Shown piece by piece: positions 1 through 10,158 of a stretch of 37,029 nt of DNA. Source of the DNA: Hyphomicrobiaceae bacterium (lineage in GTDB: Bacteria > Pseudomonadota > Alphaproteobacteria > Rhizobiales > Xanthobacteraceae); assembly GCA_947472885.1 (NCBI GenBank), contig CANJBX010000035.1, forward strand, positions 1 to 37,029, read 5' to 3'. A program made the position numbers and the translations under genes. The notes below the pieces were generated by a model. The model was given only the letters and a program-made list of their open reading frames with translations. It was not told the DNA's origin and made no database searches. Each line of letters opens with the position of its first letter. The stretch's first letter is position 1.

Positions 1-60
1 GCGTTCGGCGGGTGGAGCAGGGTGCGGTCTGGCGGGCGATGCACGCAGCATCATACGCCA

Positions 61-319
61 GCGGTTTCGGGTACCGCCCGGGCGCAAGCCCTGCCGGGAG
101 CCGGCTGACGGAGAGGCGCGCAGGCATTGTCTGGCGTGTCTCACGAAAAAGCGCGGTCCGAACCTGGGAAAAGCCGCAGGTGGAGCGCCGGAAGGCGCGG
201 CGTCTCTTTTGCCGGAGACGCCCCGCGCGCCAATGCGCGGACTTGTTACGGTTGCGCCCTCCGGCGCTCCGCTCCCCTCGATATTGTCGGGGGTCCGAGA
301 CGACGGCGCGCCCGCGCCG
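61..319. repeat. hairpin-rich non-coding element, possible structured repeat or RNA
   Basis: Short perfect hairpins follow one another closely: arms 61-65/73-77, 80-83/88-91 (GCAA loop), 93-97/101-105 (3-nt loop), 185-189/194-198 (GGAA loop), 199-206/215-222 (8-bp stem), 254-258/263-267 and 304-309/314-319. Two loops are GNRA tetraloops, which is typical of folded RNA. Frames open across this stretch give arginine-rich translations with no recognisable domain, so I do not call a gene. It could be a dispersed intergenic repeat of this bacterial group or a non-coding RNA. Strand and boundaries are not determined, and I see no promoter or T-run terminator. Confidence 0.4.
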
Positions 320-417
320 CATAAAAAACAGGGCCGATGATGCTTGGCTGTTTGAAAAATCAATCGGTGGTGCGCAGACAATGAGTTCAGTGGGCACAAG
401 CGCCTCCACGAACTCGA

Positions 418-545
418 ATACCCTCTCCCCTTGAGGGAGAGGGTCGCGCGAAGCGCGGGGTGAGGGGTAACAGCCTTTGTGTATTGCGCAGACCCCTCCC
501 CGGCTCGCTGCGCTCGCCACCCTCTCCCTCAAGGGGAGAGGGTAT
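418..545. repeat. long imperfect palindrome with 27-bp perfect inverted arms
   Basis: The arm 418-444 is the exact reverse complement of 519-545, and each arm is itself nearly palindromic (CCCTCTCCCC facing GAGGGAGAGGG around TTGA). The 74-nt interior continues with partial pairing (gcgaagcgcgggg against cgagccgggg). This has the architecture of a REP/BIME-like or small non-autonomous transposable repeat placed between genes. Nothing in it looks coding. Confidence 0.75.
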
Positions 546-743
546 CCGAGCCAATCGCGAAAGCTGGGCAAGGTTGAGCGATTCACCGAACAAAGAACGT
601 CATCCCCCGATGGTAATCGCCAAACCGATACCTAAATGGTCTCGAACCCTGCGTTTGCCGACCGTTTCGCCCGACTTTCCCTGCATTGCCCTCGCCAGCG
701 TGTCCACCTATGGTCGCGCCCCATTCCGCCGGACCTCCTCTGC

Positions 744-2114
744 ATGGCACGCGACCAGATTGATATGACGCCCGTTGAATCGCGTGACGAACTCGTCGCG
801 TGGTTCTCGGCAGGGTCCAAGCCGCGCGAGGCGTTTCGCATCGGCACCGAACACGAGAAATTTCCGTTCCGTCTGAGCGATCATTCGACCGTGCCTTACG
901 CGGGCGCGCGCGGCATCCAGGCCTTGCTCAATGGCATGCGGCACCTCCTCGGCTGGGAGCCGATCATGGAAGGCGACAACATCATCGGGATGTTCGACGT
1001 CACCGGCGGCGGCGCGATCTCGCTGGAGCCGGGCGGGCAGTTCGAACTCTCCGGCGCGCCGCTTGAAACCATCCACCAGACTTCAGCCGAACTGAATGCG
1101 CATCTGGCGCAGGTGCATGAAATTGCCGCGCCGCTTGGCATCGGCTTTCTCGGCCTCGGCATGGCGCCGACCTGGACCCGCGAAGACGTACCGAAAATGC
1201 CCAAGGGCCGCTATCGCATCATGACCGAATACATGCCGAAGGTCGGCACGCTCGGCCTCGACATGATGTACCGGACCTGCACGGTGCAGACGAACCTCGA
1301 CTTCCACTCGGAGCAAGACATGGTGAAAAAGCTGCGCGTGTCGCTCGCGCTGCAGCCGGTCGGCACCGCGCTGTTCGCCAATTCGCCGTTCACGCATGGC
1401 AAGCCCAACGGCTTCCTGTCGTTCCGCTCGCAGATCTGGACCGACACCGACAACAGGCGCGCCGGCATGTTGCCGTGGGTGTTCGAAGACGGCATGGGTT
1501 TCGAACGCTGGGTCGATTACGCGCTCGATGTGCCGATGTATTTCATCAAGCGCGGCGACAGCTATATCGACGTGTCGGGGCAATCGTTCCGCGATCTTCT
1601 TGCGGGCAAGCTCGCCTCGCAGCCGGGCGAGCGCGCCACGCTGTCGGACTGGGCCAATCACGTCTCCACCATATTTCCGGAAGTGCGGCTCAAGCGTTAT
1701 CTCGAAATGCGCGGCTCCGATGTCGGCCCACGCGAAATGCTGCCGGCGCTGTCGGCGTTCTGGGCCGGCATTTTCTATGACGATATTGCGCTCGATGCCG
1801 CGTGGGATCTGGTCAAGGACTGGACCGCCGAGGAACGCCAGAAGCTGCGTGACGATGTGCCGCGTCTTGGCTTCAAGGCCAGCGTGCGCGGGCGCAGCCT
1901 GCTCGATATCTCGCGCGCGTGTCTGCGGCTGTCCTATTCGGGATTGGCGCGGCGGCGGCGGCTGGATGCCACGCAAGAGGACGAAACCAAGTTTCTCCGT
2001 CCGCTTGAGGAAATCGCCGCGCGCGGCAAGACACCGGCCGAAGCATTGCTCGAGCAATTCCACGGGCCATGGGGCGGATCGGTCGCGCCCGTGTTCCGGG
2101 AAAACATGTATTGA
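744..2114 (+). CDS. gshA: glutamate-cysteine ligase, plant/proteobacterial type
   Basis: It joins L-glutamate and L-cysteine using ATP, the first and rate-limiting step of glutathione synthesis in the cytoplasm. The 456-aa product has the class-II (plant-like) GCS layout, with an early R-I-G-T-E-H-E-K substrate/ATP-site motif near residue 31, an acidic metal-binding stretch (SLEPGGQFELSGAP) near 95-110, and a YRTCTVQTNLDF segment. The frame stays open further upstream (to 636), but the ATG at 744 gives the family N-terminus (MARDQIDMTPVES) and the usual length; no strong ribosome-binding site marks it. It stands alone, followed after 69 bp by an unrelated secreted protein. Identity is secure; the start is likely but not proven. 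Confidence 0.95.
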   Translation: MARDQIDMTPVESRDELVAWFSAGSKPREAFRIGTEHEKFPFRLSDHSTVPYAGARGIQALLNGMRHLLGWEPIMEGDNIIGMFDVTGGGAISLEPGGQFELSGAPLETIHQTSAELNAHLAQVHEIAAPLGIGFLGLGMAPTWTREDVPKMPKGRYRIMTEYMPKVGTLGLDMMYRTCTVQTNLDFHSEQDMVKKLRVSLALQPVGTALFANSPFTHGKPNGFLSFRSQIWTDTDNRRAGMLPWVFEDGMGFERWVDYALDVPMYFIKRGDSYIDVSGQSFRDLLAGKLASQPGERATLSDWANHVSTIFPEVRLKRYLEMRGSDVGPREMLPALSAFWAGIFYDDIALDAAWDLVKDWTAEERQKLRDDVPRLGFKASVRGRSLLDISRACLRLSYSGLARRRRLDATQEDETKFLRPLEEIAARGKTPAEALLEQFHGPWGGSVAPVFRENMY

Positions 2115-2183
2115 TCCTCGCCTTTGGCGCGGCCTGATTCTAACATTGCCGCATAGCGCAGCGACTCAGGAACACGCGAAGCC

Positions 2184-2720
2184 ATGCGGCTCTTAACGAT
2201 GCTGGTACTGGGGTTGATCCTGAGCGTATGCGCGAGCGCGGCGCAGGCGCAGGTCAATTATGACCGGCCGGGCTCCGACTACACCAGCTTCGCGATGCGG
2301 CCGGGCGATCCTGCGCTCTGCGCCCAGCGCTGCGAACGCGACGGCAAATGCCGCGCCTGGAATTTCCGCTACCCGACCGGCGAGAATCCGATTGCGTGGT
2401 GCTGGCTGAAAAATGCCGTGCCGCCGCGTGTCGAGGATGCCTGCTGCGCGTCGGGTGTGCGCGGCACCGGCGTGATCGAGCCGCGCGGCGGGCCGGTGGA
2501 ATTCTCAACTGATCGCTACGGCGGCGATTTCCGGAATTTCGAATTGCCGCCGTCGCCGAGCGGCGCGGCCTGCAAGGCGGCCTGCGACGGCGACAACAAG
2601 TGCCGCGCATGGACCTATCAGCGGCCGGGATATTTCGGCGCCAACGCGCGCTGTTTCCTGAAGAGCCAGGTCAAGCCGCCGCGGCGGCGCTTCTACGCGA
2701 TCTCGGGCGTGGTGAGATAG
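2184..2720 (+). CDS. secreted protein with two PAN/Apple-type domains
   Basis: The 178-aa product begins with a clear Sec signal peptide (MRLLTMLVLGLILSVCASAAQAQ). Two cysteine-rich modules of the PAN_4 type follow, at about 25-95 and 105-175. Each carries the pattern C-x3-C, then D-x-K/N-C-R-A-W, then a late C before L-K. The duplication (KCRAWNFRYP and KCRAWTYQRP) is plain by eye. PAN modules bind proteins or sugars, and such small periplasmic PAN proteins are common but functionally uncharacterised in Rhizobiales. Its stop codon lies one base from the stop of the convergent ogt gene. Ligand and role cannot be inferred here. Confidence 0.85.
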   Translation: MRLLTMLVLGLILSVCASAAQAQVNYDRPGSDYTSFAMRPGDPALCAQRCERDGKCRAWNFRYPTGENPIAWCWLKNAVPPRVEDACCASGVRGTGVIEPRGGPVEFSTDRYGGDFRNFELPPSPSGAACKAACDGDNKCRAWTYQRPGYFGANARCFLKSQVKPPRRRFYAISGVVR

Positions 2721-2721
2721 A

Positions 2722-3306
2722 TCAGTTCGCGGCGCGGCGCTGCGGCGTCAGCAGGCCCGGGAACATCGGCGCATCTTCGCTGACCCCGATGGCGACGCCT
2801 TCGAGCGTCAGCAGCTTCTCTTTCGTGAAGACGCCGCCCGGTGCGGAAAAGCCGCCGATCTTGTTGCCAGCGGCCAGCACACGATGGCACGGGATGATGA
2901 CCGGCACCGGATTTTTGCCCATCGCCTGTCCGATGTCGCGGGCGTCGATGGCCTCATCGAGCATCTTGCCGAGCCCGCCATAGGTCGTCGTCTTGCCCCA
3001 CGAAACCTTGCGCAACGCGGCGTAGAGCTTTTTATGAAAGTCGCTGGCGTCCGGAAGATCGACCGCGACACCCGAAAAATCGACGCGCTCGCCGGCGAAG
3101 TAGCGCAGCAGTGCCGCAATCGCCTGCGCGACTTCCGGTGGCGGCGTTTGCGGTTCCGCGCCGGAGCGCGTGCGGATGCGTTTTTCGGTGGCCGCGCGGT
3201 CCTTCTCGGGAAACTGCAACTGCGTGATGCCGTGTGTATTCCACGCGATCCCGCAGACACCGATATCGGTGTCGAACAGGTGATAGCCGGATGCGCTCGC
3301 GTTCAT
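2722..3306 (-). CDS. ogt: methylated-DNA--[protein]-cysteine S-methyltransferase
   Basis: This suicide repair protein moves methyl groups from O6-methylguanine (and O4-methylthymine) onto its own cysteine. The 194-aa product has the C-terminal ATase domain: TTTYGGLG, then ARDIGQAMGKNP (Arg finger and helix-turn-helix), then I-P-C-H-R-V with acceptor Cys140, then GGFSAPGG. The N-terminal half is the poorly conserved ribonuclease-H-like domain. There is no Ada-type regulatory domain, so it is the constitutive Ogt form. It starts at an ATG at 3306 and faces the PAN-protein gene tail to tail. It is separated from tldD by 25 bp on the same strand, so it may be co-transcribed as the last gene of a tldD-ogt unit. 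Confidence 0.95.
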   Translation of the reverse strand: MNASASGYHLFDTDIGVCGIAWNTHGITQLQFPEKDRAATEKRIRTRSGAEPQTPPPEVAQAIAALLRYFAGERVDFSGVAVDLPDASDFHKKLYAALRKVSWGKTTTYGGLGKMLDEAIDARDIGQAMGKNPVPVIIPCHRVLAAGNKIGGFSAPGGVFTKEKLLTLEGVAIGVSEDAPMFPGLLTPQRRAAN

Positions 3307-3331
3307 ACTGTCCCCGATTTAAGCGCGAAGG

Positions 3332-4756
3332 TTATGCACCCGTGCCGCCGACGGTGATGCGGTCCATGCGCAGCGTCGGCTGGCCGACGCCGACAGGCAC
3401 GCCCTGACCATTCTTGCCGCAGGTGCCGATGCCGGTGTCGAGCTTGAGGTCGTTGCCAATCATGCTGATGCGGTGCAGGTCGGTCGGGCCGTTGCCGATC
3501 AGCATGGCGCCCTTCACCGGCGCGCCGATCTTGCCGTTGTCGATCTTGTAGGCCTCCGTCACCTGGAACACGTATTTGCCCGAGGTGATATCGACCTGAC
3601 CGCCACCGAAGTTGACGGCATAGATGCCGTTCTTCACCGAGGCGATGATTTCGGCCGGCTCCTGTTTGCCTGCAATCATGTAGGTGTTGGTCATGCGCGG
3701 CATTGGCACATGGCCGTGGCTTTCGCGGCGTCCGTTGCCGGTCGGCTTCATGTTCATCAGGCGCGCGTTCTGGCGGTCCTGCATGTAGCCGACGAGAATG
3801 CCGTCCTCGATCAAGACCGTGCGGCTGGTCGGCGTGCCTTCGTCGTCGATGGAAAGCGAGCCGCGGCGATCCGACAGTGTGCCGTCATCGACGACGGTAA
3901 CGCCCTTGGCCGCGACCTGCTGGCCCATGAGGCCCGCAAATGCGGAAGTCTTCTTGCGGTTGAAGTCGCCTTCGAGGCCGTGACCGACCGCTTCGTGCAG
4001 CATGACGCCGGGCCAGCCGGGTCCGAGCACGACATCCATTTCGCCCGCAGGCGCGGGGACGGCTTCGAGATTGACCAGCGCCTGACGAATGGCGTCGTCG
4101 GCGGCGTGCCGCCACGCGCCGGATTCGATGAAGCGTTGATAGCCTTCGCGGCCGCCGTAACCGTAGCTGCCGGTTTCCTGTTTGGTGACGTCGCCGGCGA
4201 CGACCGAGACGTTGAGGCGGACAAGGGGGCGAATGTCACGGAAGACTTCGCCGTCGGGCCGCAGGATTTCAACGACCTGCCACGACGCGCCGACGCTCGC
4301 CGACACCTGCTTGACGCGCGGGTCCTTGGCGCGGGCGTAGGCGTCGATCTCGGCCAGCAGTTTCACCTTGGCTTCAAAGCTCGGGCCTTCGAGCGGGTTG
4401 TCGTCGGTGTAGAGCTTGACGTTGCTGCGCTGGGGCGCCGCGGCGACGTGACCGGAATAGCCGCGCTTCACCGCGCCGACGGAATCGGCCGCGCGTGCAA
4501 TCGCGGCTTCGGAAATGTCGGAGGCGTGGGCGTAGCCGACCGCGTCGTCCTTCACGGCGCGCAGGCCGAACCCTTGCGCGGTGTCGTAGGTCGCCTGCTT
4601 CAGCCGGCCGTTGTCGAACAGCAGCATCTCCGACTGGCGGTATTCAAGGAACAACTCACCGTCGTCCGCGCCCTCAAGGCCGCGCGACAGGATTTTCACG
4701 ACGTTCGGCTTGTCGAGCCCGGCGCGGTCGAGTAGGGAAGTGGCGGGATGGGTCAT
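3332..4756 (-). CDS. tldD: metalloprotease TldD
   Basis: TldD is the catalytic half of the TldD/TldE (PmbA) heterodimer. It degrades unfolded small peptides and, in some hosts, matures microcins and clears the CcdA antitoxin. The 474-aa product shows the family zinc motif H-E-A-V-G-H at residues 254-259 (HExxxH) and a C-terminal G-T-C-G-K-N-G-Q segment that supplies the third ligand. An upstream ATG at 4786 is in frame, but the ATG at 4756 has a GAAGG about 8 nt upstream and the normal family start. No partner tldE/pmbA lies in the window, so it must be elsewhere, which is common. Confidence 0.95.
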   Translation of the reverse strand: MTHPATSLLDRAGLDKPNVVKILSRGLEGADDGELFLEYRQSEMLLFDNGRLKQATYDTAQGFGLRAVKDDAVGYAHASDISEAAIARAADSVGAVKRGYSGHVAAAPQRSNVKLYTDDNPLEGPSFEAKVKLLAEIDAYARAKDPRVKQVSASVGASWQVVEILRPDGEVFRDIRPLVRLNVSVVAGDVTKQETGSYGYGGREGYQRFIESGAWRHAADDAIRQALVNLEAVPAPAGEMDVVLGPGWPGVMLHEAVGHGLEGDFNRKKTSAFAGLMGQQVAAKGVTVVDDGTLSDRRGSLSIDDEGTPTSRTVLIEDGILVGYMQDRQNARLMNMKPTGNGRRESHGHVPMPRMTNTYMIAGKQEPAEIIASVKNGIYAVNFGGGQVDITSGKYVFQVTEAYKIDNGKIGAPVKGAMLIGNGPTDLHRISMIGNDLKLDTGIGTCGKNGQGVPVGVGQPTLRMDRITVGGTGA

Positions 4757-4892
4757 GTGCGGACCTTCACTGGCGATCTGCGGCATTCAGGTCCGCACAT
4801 CATGCAAATCTAATCTGGAGAGAAACATAGGCGTTCGCCACCCGGTTCGCGAGGGGCGGGTAAAAGCGATGCGGCCGCAACTGGCATGTAGC

Positions 4893-5414
4893 TCAGGGCA
4901 GCTTGTCGTAGCCGGGACCAAAACCCTTGAGGCTGACCGGAAAGCCGATGCCTTCCTCAGGCGTCTGGAAAATGAAGAACGTTGCCGACGTGCCGGTCCG
5001 CAGTTGCTTGACCAGGTTGTCGTCCATCACGACCTCGGCGTAGCAGCCGCGCGGCAGGCAGCGCACGAAGCCGGCGCGGCCGACATCCACATTGTCGATC
5101 TTGAGCCCGAGGCCGGCGGGCAGCAGCACGCCCAGCGGTGCCTGAATACGCATGAGGCGGGACTTCGCATCGGCGGTTTTCAGCACCAGCACGGTCAGGC
5201 CGACGTTGGCGCGATCCTCGGCCACAACGCTCTGGAAAAGTGCGCACTGCTCATTTTGCGCGCCGGGCGGGTTTTCGCAGCGGATCTGCCAGTCCTCATG
5301 CACCGAGCGCACGGTGCCCTGGGCGGAAGCCGTTGCCGGGTTGAGGGCGACCAGCCCTGCTGCAAACGCCAGCGCCAGCAGGAAGCCCGTCATCGTGCGG
5401 CCAGCAGTCGCCAT
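4893..5414 (-). CDS. invasion-associated locus B (IalB) family protein
   Basis: The 173-aa product has a Sec signal peptide (hydrophobic run FLLALAFAAGLVAL, then ATASAQ) followed by the IalB domain. It shows the family features W-Q-I-R-C near residue 45, the spacing C...EQCAL, V-L-K-T, a G-V-L-L-P-x-G-L segment, and the late cysteine pair C-L-P-x-G-C-Y. IalB was named in Bartonella for erythrocyte entry; in soil and environmental relatives the family is widespread, periplasmic and of unknown function, so the name should not be read as virulence. The frame is open upstream to 5681, but the extra sequence has no protein character and the signal peptide fixes the start near 5414. Confidence 0.9.
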   Translation of the reverse strand: MATAGRTMTGFLLALAFAAGLVALNPATASAQGTVRSVHEDWQIRCENPPGAQNEQCALFQSVVAEDRANVGLTVLVLKTADAKSRLMRIQAPLGVLLPAGLGLKIDNVDVGRAGFVRCLPRGCYAEVVMDDNLVKQLRTGTSATFFIFQTPEEGIGFPVSLKGFGPGYDKLP

Positions 5415-5799
5415 GGGTGTACCAGTCCAATTCCAAGCCGAATCGTTCGAGAAACATAGGCGTGCGGCCCATGCCTTGGCTACCTCCGACCTTGGTGTCG
5501 CGGGGGCCGAAAGCCGGGGTAGGCCGAAACGCCGGACAGGCCGGAAAACGCCGGTAAAAGTGCCATAAATGCCCACGGCCAATCCTCCGGTGAATGGCAT
5601 CGCATACAGTCTTTCAGGCGCATTGCGAGTAGGGCGGAATTGTGGTTTGAGAAGCTCTAAGCTGGCCCTGTTGCGCTGCACGAAAGCGCATGGGCCGCTG
5701 CCTGTTGCGGTACCCGCCGTGACAAGTTTCAGAACTCAGACCTTCCTAGCGATCCAACGCGCGGTAGGGCCGGTCGGTTGCCACTCTAGGAGCTACAGT
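5415..5799. promoter_or_regulatory. 385-bp divergent intergenic region between ialB and coxB
   Basis: It must hold the promoters of ialB (leftward) and of the oxidase cluster (rightward). I found no convincing -35/-10 pair and no clear regulator palindrome. The only firm signal is an AGGAG ribosome-binding site at 5788-5792, seven bases before the coxB ATG. The left part has repeated GCCGAAA/CGCCGG words (about 5500-5550) with no obvious hairpin. Reading frames across it are not protein-like. Confidence 0.5.
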
Positions 5800-6660
5800 A
5801 TGCAGGTCATGTCCCGGCAAATCAGCGCCAAATTGGTTGCGGCGGCTGCGGCGGCAGCAGTTGTTTTCGCGGCAGGCAGCGCGCTGGCTGCATACGGGCA
5901 GCCTGTTGATTGGCAGTTGGGCTTCCAGCAGTCGGTCACGCCGGTAATGGACTATATCGCCTGGTTCCACGACCTGCTGCTCTGGATCATCACGGGCATT
6001 ACGCTGTTCGTGCTGGCGCTCCTCGGCATCGTCGTCGTGAAATTCAATGCGAAGGCCAACCCGGTCCCCTCCAAGACCACCCACAACACGTTCCTCGAAG
6101 TGGCGTGGACGGTCATTCCGGTGCTGATCCTCGGCATCATCGTGGTGCCGTCGTTCCGCCTGCTGTTCCTGCAGCTCAACACGCCGGAAGCCGAGCTGAC
6201 CATCAAGGCGACCGGCAAGCAGTGGTTCTGGAGCTACACCTACCCGGACAACGGCAAGTTTGAATTCGACTCGCTGATGATCCCGACAAAGGACCTTAAG
6301 CCCGACCAGCCGCGGCTTCTCGCGGTCGATAATGAAATGGTCGTGCCGGTTAACAAAATCGTGCGCGTCCAGGTCATCGGCGCCGACGTGATCCACGCCT
6401 TCGCGGTGCCTTCATTCGGCATCAAGATCGACGCGATCCCGGGCCGCCTCAACGAAACCTGGTTCAAGGCGACGCGCGAGGGCGTCTACTACGGCCAGTG
6501 TTCCGAACTGTGCGGCAAGGATCACGCCTTCATGCCGATCGCGGTGCGTGTCGTCAGCGACCAGGCGTTTACGGCCTGGGTTGCGGAGGCCAAGAAGAAG
6601 TTTGCGAACAGCGAGACGCCGGTCAATCAGGTCGCATCGGCCAGCCCGGCTGGCAACTAA
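5800..6660 (+). CDS. coxB: cytochrome c oxidase subunit II
   Basis: Subunit II receives electrons from cytochrome c at its CuA centre and passes them to heme a in subunit I. The 286-aa product has a signal sequence (1-31), two membrane helices (about 58-80 and 100-122) and a periplasmic cupredoxin domain. All CuA ligands are visible: H199, C234, E236, C238, H242 and M245 in the CSELCGKDHAFM block, plus the aromatic QWFWSY electron-entry patch. No heme-binding CxxCH tail is present, so it is an ordinary aa3 subunit, not a caa3 one. The frame is open from 5569, but AGGAG before the ATG at 5800 and the signal peptide decide the start. It is the first gene of the oxidase cluster. Confidence 0.97.
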   Translation: MQVMSRQISAKLVAAAAAAAVVFAAGSALAAYGQPVDWQLGFQQSVTPVMDYIAWFHDLLLWIITGITLFVLALLGIVVVKFNAKANPVPSKTTHNTFLEVAWTVIPVLILGIIVVPSFRLLFLQLNTPEAELTIKATGKQWFWSYTYPDNGKFEFDSLMIPTKDLKPDQPRLLAVDNEMVVPVNKIVRVQVIGADVIHAFAVPSFGIKIDAIPGRLNETWFKATREGVYYGQCSELCGKDHAFMPIAVRVVSDQAFTAWVAEAKKKFANSETPVNQVASASPAGN

Positions 6661-6694
6661 GCGTATCCACTAGCTGGCGACAGATAAGTTTTAA

Positions 6695-8323
<1,629 letters not shown>

Positions 8324-8357
8324 TGCACGGCTGCGCCTGAGTTAGCGCGGATTGCCA

Positions 8358-9332
8358 ATGTCGCTGTTGAGCCAAAGTGCGCATCTTGGCGCTGAATTGA
8401 CACAGCCTGCACCCGTGCAACTGTCGCGGGCGGAGCCGTCGCTTGCTGGCGTCGAGGATTATCTCGCGCTGCTCAAGCCGCGGGTGATGTCGCTGGTGAT
8501 CTTCACGGCGCTCGCCGGCATGGTGGTCGCGCCGGGTCATCTGCATCCGGTGCTGGGCTTCGCGTCGCTCCTCTGCATCGCCATCGGCGCTGGCGCGTCG
8601 GGCGCGCTGAACATGTGGTACGACGCCGACATCGACGCCATCATGACCCGCACGCGCACGCGGCCGATCCCGGCGGGTCGCGTCACGCGCAGCGAGGCGT
8701 TTTCTTTCGGCATCACGCTGTCGGTTGGCTCTGTGCTGCTGCTTGGCCTTGTCGCCAACTGGCTCGCCGCCGGACTGCTGGCGTTCACGATCTTCTTTTA
8801 TGTTGTCGTCTATTCGATGTGGCTGAAGCGCTCGACGCCGCAGAACATCGTGATCGGCGGCGCTGCCGGTGCGTTTCCGCCGATGATCGGCTGGGCCGCG
8901 GCGACCGGCACGGTCAGCCTCGAGTCGATCGTTCTTTTTCTCATCATCTTCTTCTGGACGCCGCCGCACTTCTGGGCGCTGGCGCTCATCAAGTCCGAGG
9001 ACTACGCGCGCGCGGGCATTCCGATGCTGCCGGTGGTCTCCGGCCGCGCCGAGACGCGCAAGCAGATCATGATCTACTCGCTGCTGCTCGCCCCGCTTGG
9101 CGTTGTGCCGTGGCTGATGGGCTTTGCCGGACTGACCTACGGGATTTCCGCGATTGTCGGCGGCGCGATCTTCCTGGCGCTCGCGGTTCAGGTTGCGCGC
9201 TCGGGCGACGATGCCGCGGGCGACCGCACCGCGAAATTCCTGTTTGGCTACTCGATCTTTTATCTGTTCGCCTTGTTCGCTGTTCTGCTGATCGAAAACC
9301 GCGTGCAAGTGCTGCTCGGCTACATCGCGTGA
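8358..9332 (+). CDS. ctaB: protoheme IX farnesyltransferase (heme O synthase)
   Basis: It adds a farnesyl tail to heme b to make heme O, the precursor of the heme A used by the adjacent oxidase. The 324-aa UbiA-family membrane protein has about nine helices. The first prenyl-diphosphate/Mg motif is N85-x3-D89-x3-D93, followed by T-R-x-R-P-I-P-A-G. The second region lies around [11 protein letters not shown] and [18 protein letters not shown] two codons upstream (8352) is in frame; I chose the ATG at 8358. The end overlaps the next gene's possible GTG start (GTGA). Heme A synthase (ctaA) is not in the window. Confidence 0.96.
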   Translation: MSLLSQSAHLGAELTQPAPVQLSRAEPSLAGVEDYLALLKPRVMSLVIFTALAGMVVAPGHLHPVLGFASLLCIAIGAGASGALNMWYDADIDAIMTRTRTRPIPAGRVTRSEAFSFGITLSVGSVLLLGLVANWLAAGLLAFTIFFYVVVYSMWLKRSTPQNIVIGGAAGAFPPMIGWAAATGTVSLESIVLFLIIFFWTPPHFWALALIKSEDYARAGIPMLPVVSGRAETRKQIMIYSLLLAPLGVVPWLMGFAGLTYGISAIVGGAIFLALAVQVARSGDDAAGDRTAKFLFGYSIFYLFALFAVLLIENRVQVLLGYIA

Positions 9333-9340
9333 GCGGCGGG

Positions 9341-9517
9341 ATGGAAGAAGGCAACAAGGACAACGGCGAGAACGGCATCGTTCTTACCGAAGAGCAACGC
9401 AAGCGGCGCCGGGCGCGCTCAATTGCCATCGGCCTGGCGCTTGGTGCGCTGGTGCTGTTGTTCTATGCGGTGACGATTGTGAAGCTGGGGCCGGGCATTC
9501 TGCGCCGCCCGATGTGA
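9341..9517 (+). CDS. small CoxF-like membrane protein of the oxidase cluster
   Basis: A 58-aa product with a charged, lysine/arginine-rich N-terminus ([11 protein letters not shown]) and one membrane helix (about 27-50: [20 protein letters not shown]), ending GPGILRRPM. Genes of this size and shape sit between ctaB and ctaG in many Rhizobiales and are called CoxF; a role in oxidase assembly is assumed from position, not shown. It can start at the ATG at 9341 or at a GTG at 9329 that overlaps the ctaB stop. Its own stop overlaps the ctaG start (TGATG), so translation of all three is probably coupled. Confidence 0.8.
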   Translation: MEEGNKDNGENGIVLTEEQRKRRRARSIAIGLALGALVLLFYAVTIVKLGPGILRRPM

Positions 9518-10137
9518 TGGGACTGATGAGCGAGACGAACGGCAAACCGCTGAAGAAGCAGGATCGCGACATGATCGTCGCGGCCGCTTGTGGCGCTGTC
9601 GTCGGCGTCATGATCGCGGCGTCCTACGCCGCCGTTCCGCTCTACGACTGGTTCTGCCGCCAGACCGGATTCGGCGGCACCACGCAGGTTTCTCTCGCGG
9701 CCCCCGCGCAGACGCTTGAGCGCAAGATCACCGTGCGGTTCGACAGCAATGTCGGTCCCGGACTGCCGTGGAAGTTCGAGCCGGAGGTCAATTCGATCCA
9801 GGCGAAGCTCGGCGAAGTCGTGACCGTGGTCTATCACGTCACCAACCAGTCGGCGCGCAACACCTATGCGACGGCGGCCTACAACGTCGCCCCGCTGACG
9901 GTCGGCGCCTACTTCCAGAAGATCAACTGCTTCTGCTTCACCGAGCAGCATCTCAAGCCCGGTGAGAAGCAGGACATGACGGTCGTGTTCTATGTCGACC
10001 CGGCGATGGCCAAGGATGCCGACCAGGACGATCTCAACACCATTACGCTGTCCTACACGTTCTACCCGCAGAAGGCCCCCGTGCCTCAGCAGGGCGTGGC
10101 GGACAGCACGGACCCCAAGAAGTCCGGACGCATTTGA
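9517..10137 (+). CDS. ctaG: cytochrome c oxidase assembly protein CtaG/Cox11
   Basis: Cox11 delivers copper to the CuB site of subunit I from the periplasmic side. The 206-aa product has one N-terminal helix (about 25-45) and a periplasmic immunoglobulin-like domain. The copper-binding C-F-C-F motif sits in the [10 protein letters not shown] segment, preceded by the conserved Y-D-W-F-C-R-x-T-G-F-G-G-T stretch after the helix. ATG at 9517 overlaps the preceding stop; ATG at 9526 (MSETNGK) is an equally plausible start, and the two differ by three residues. It precedes coxC by 21 bp. Confidence 0.96.
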   Translation: MGLMSETNGKPLKKQDRDMIVAAACGAVVGVMIAASYAAVPLYDWFCRQTGFGGTTQVSLAAPAQTLERKITVRFDSNVGPGLPWKFEPEVNSIQAKLGEVVTVVYHVTNQSARNTYATAAYNVAPLTVGAYFQKINCFCFTEQHLKPGEKQDMTVVFYVDPAMAKDADQDDLNTITLSYTFYPQKAPVPQQGVADSTDPKKSGRI

Positions 10138-10158
10138 AGTTTTTGAACGGAGACGAAA

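Noticed and set aside
12-434. Open frame of 140 codons at the left end
   Set aside because: It crosses the hairpin cluster, is Arg-rich, and lacks a ribosome-binding site and any domain.
3473-4735. A 420-codon open frame on + opposite tldD
   Set aside because: tldD has the full zinc motif on the - strand; the + frame is a composition artefact.
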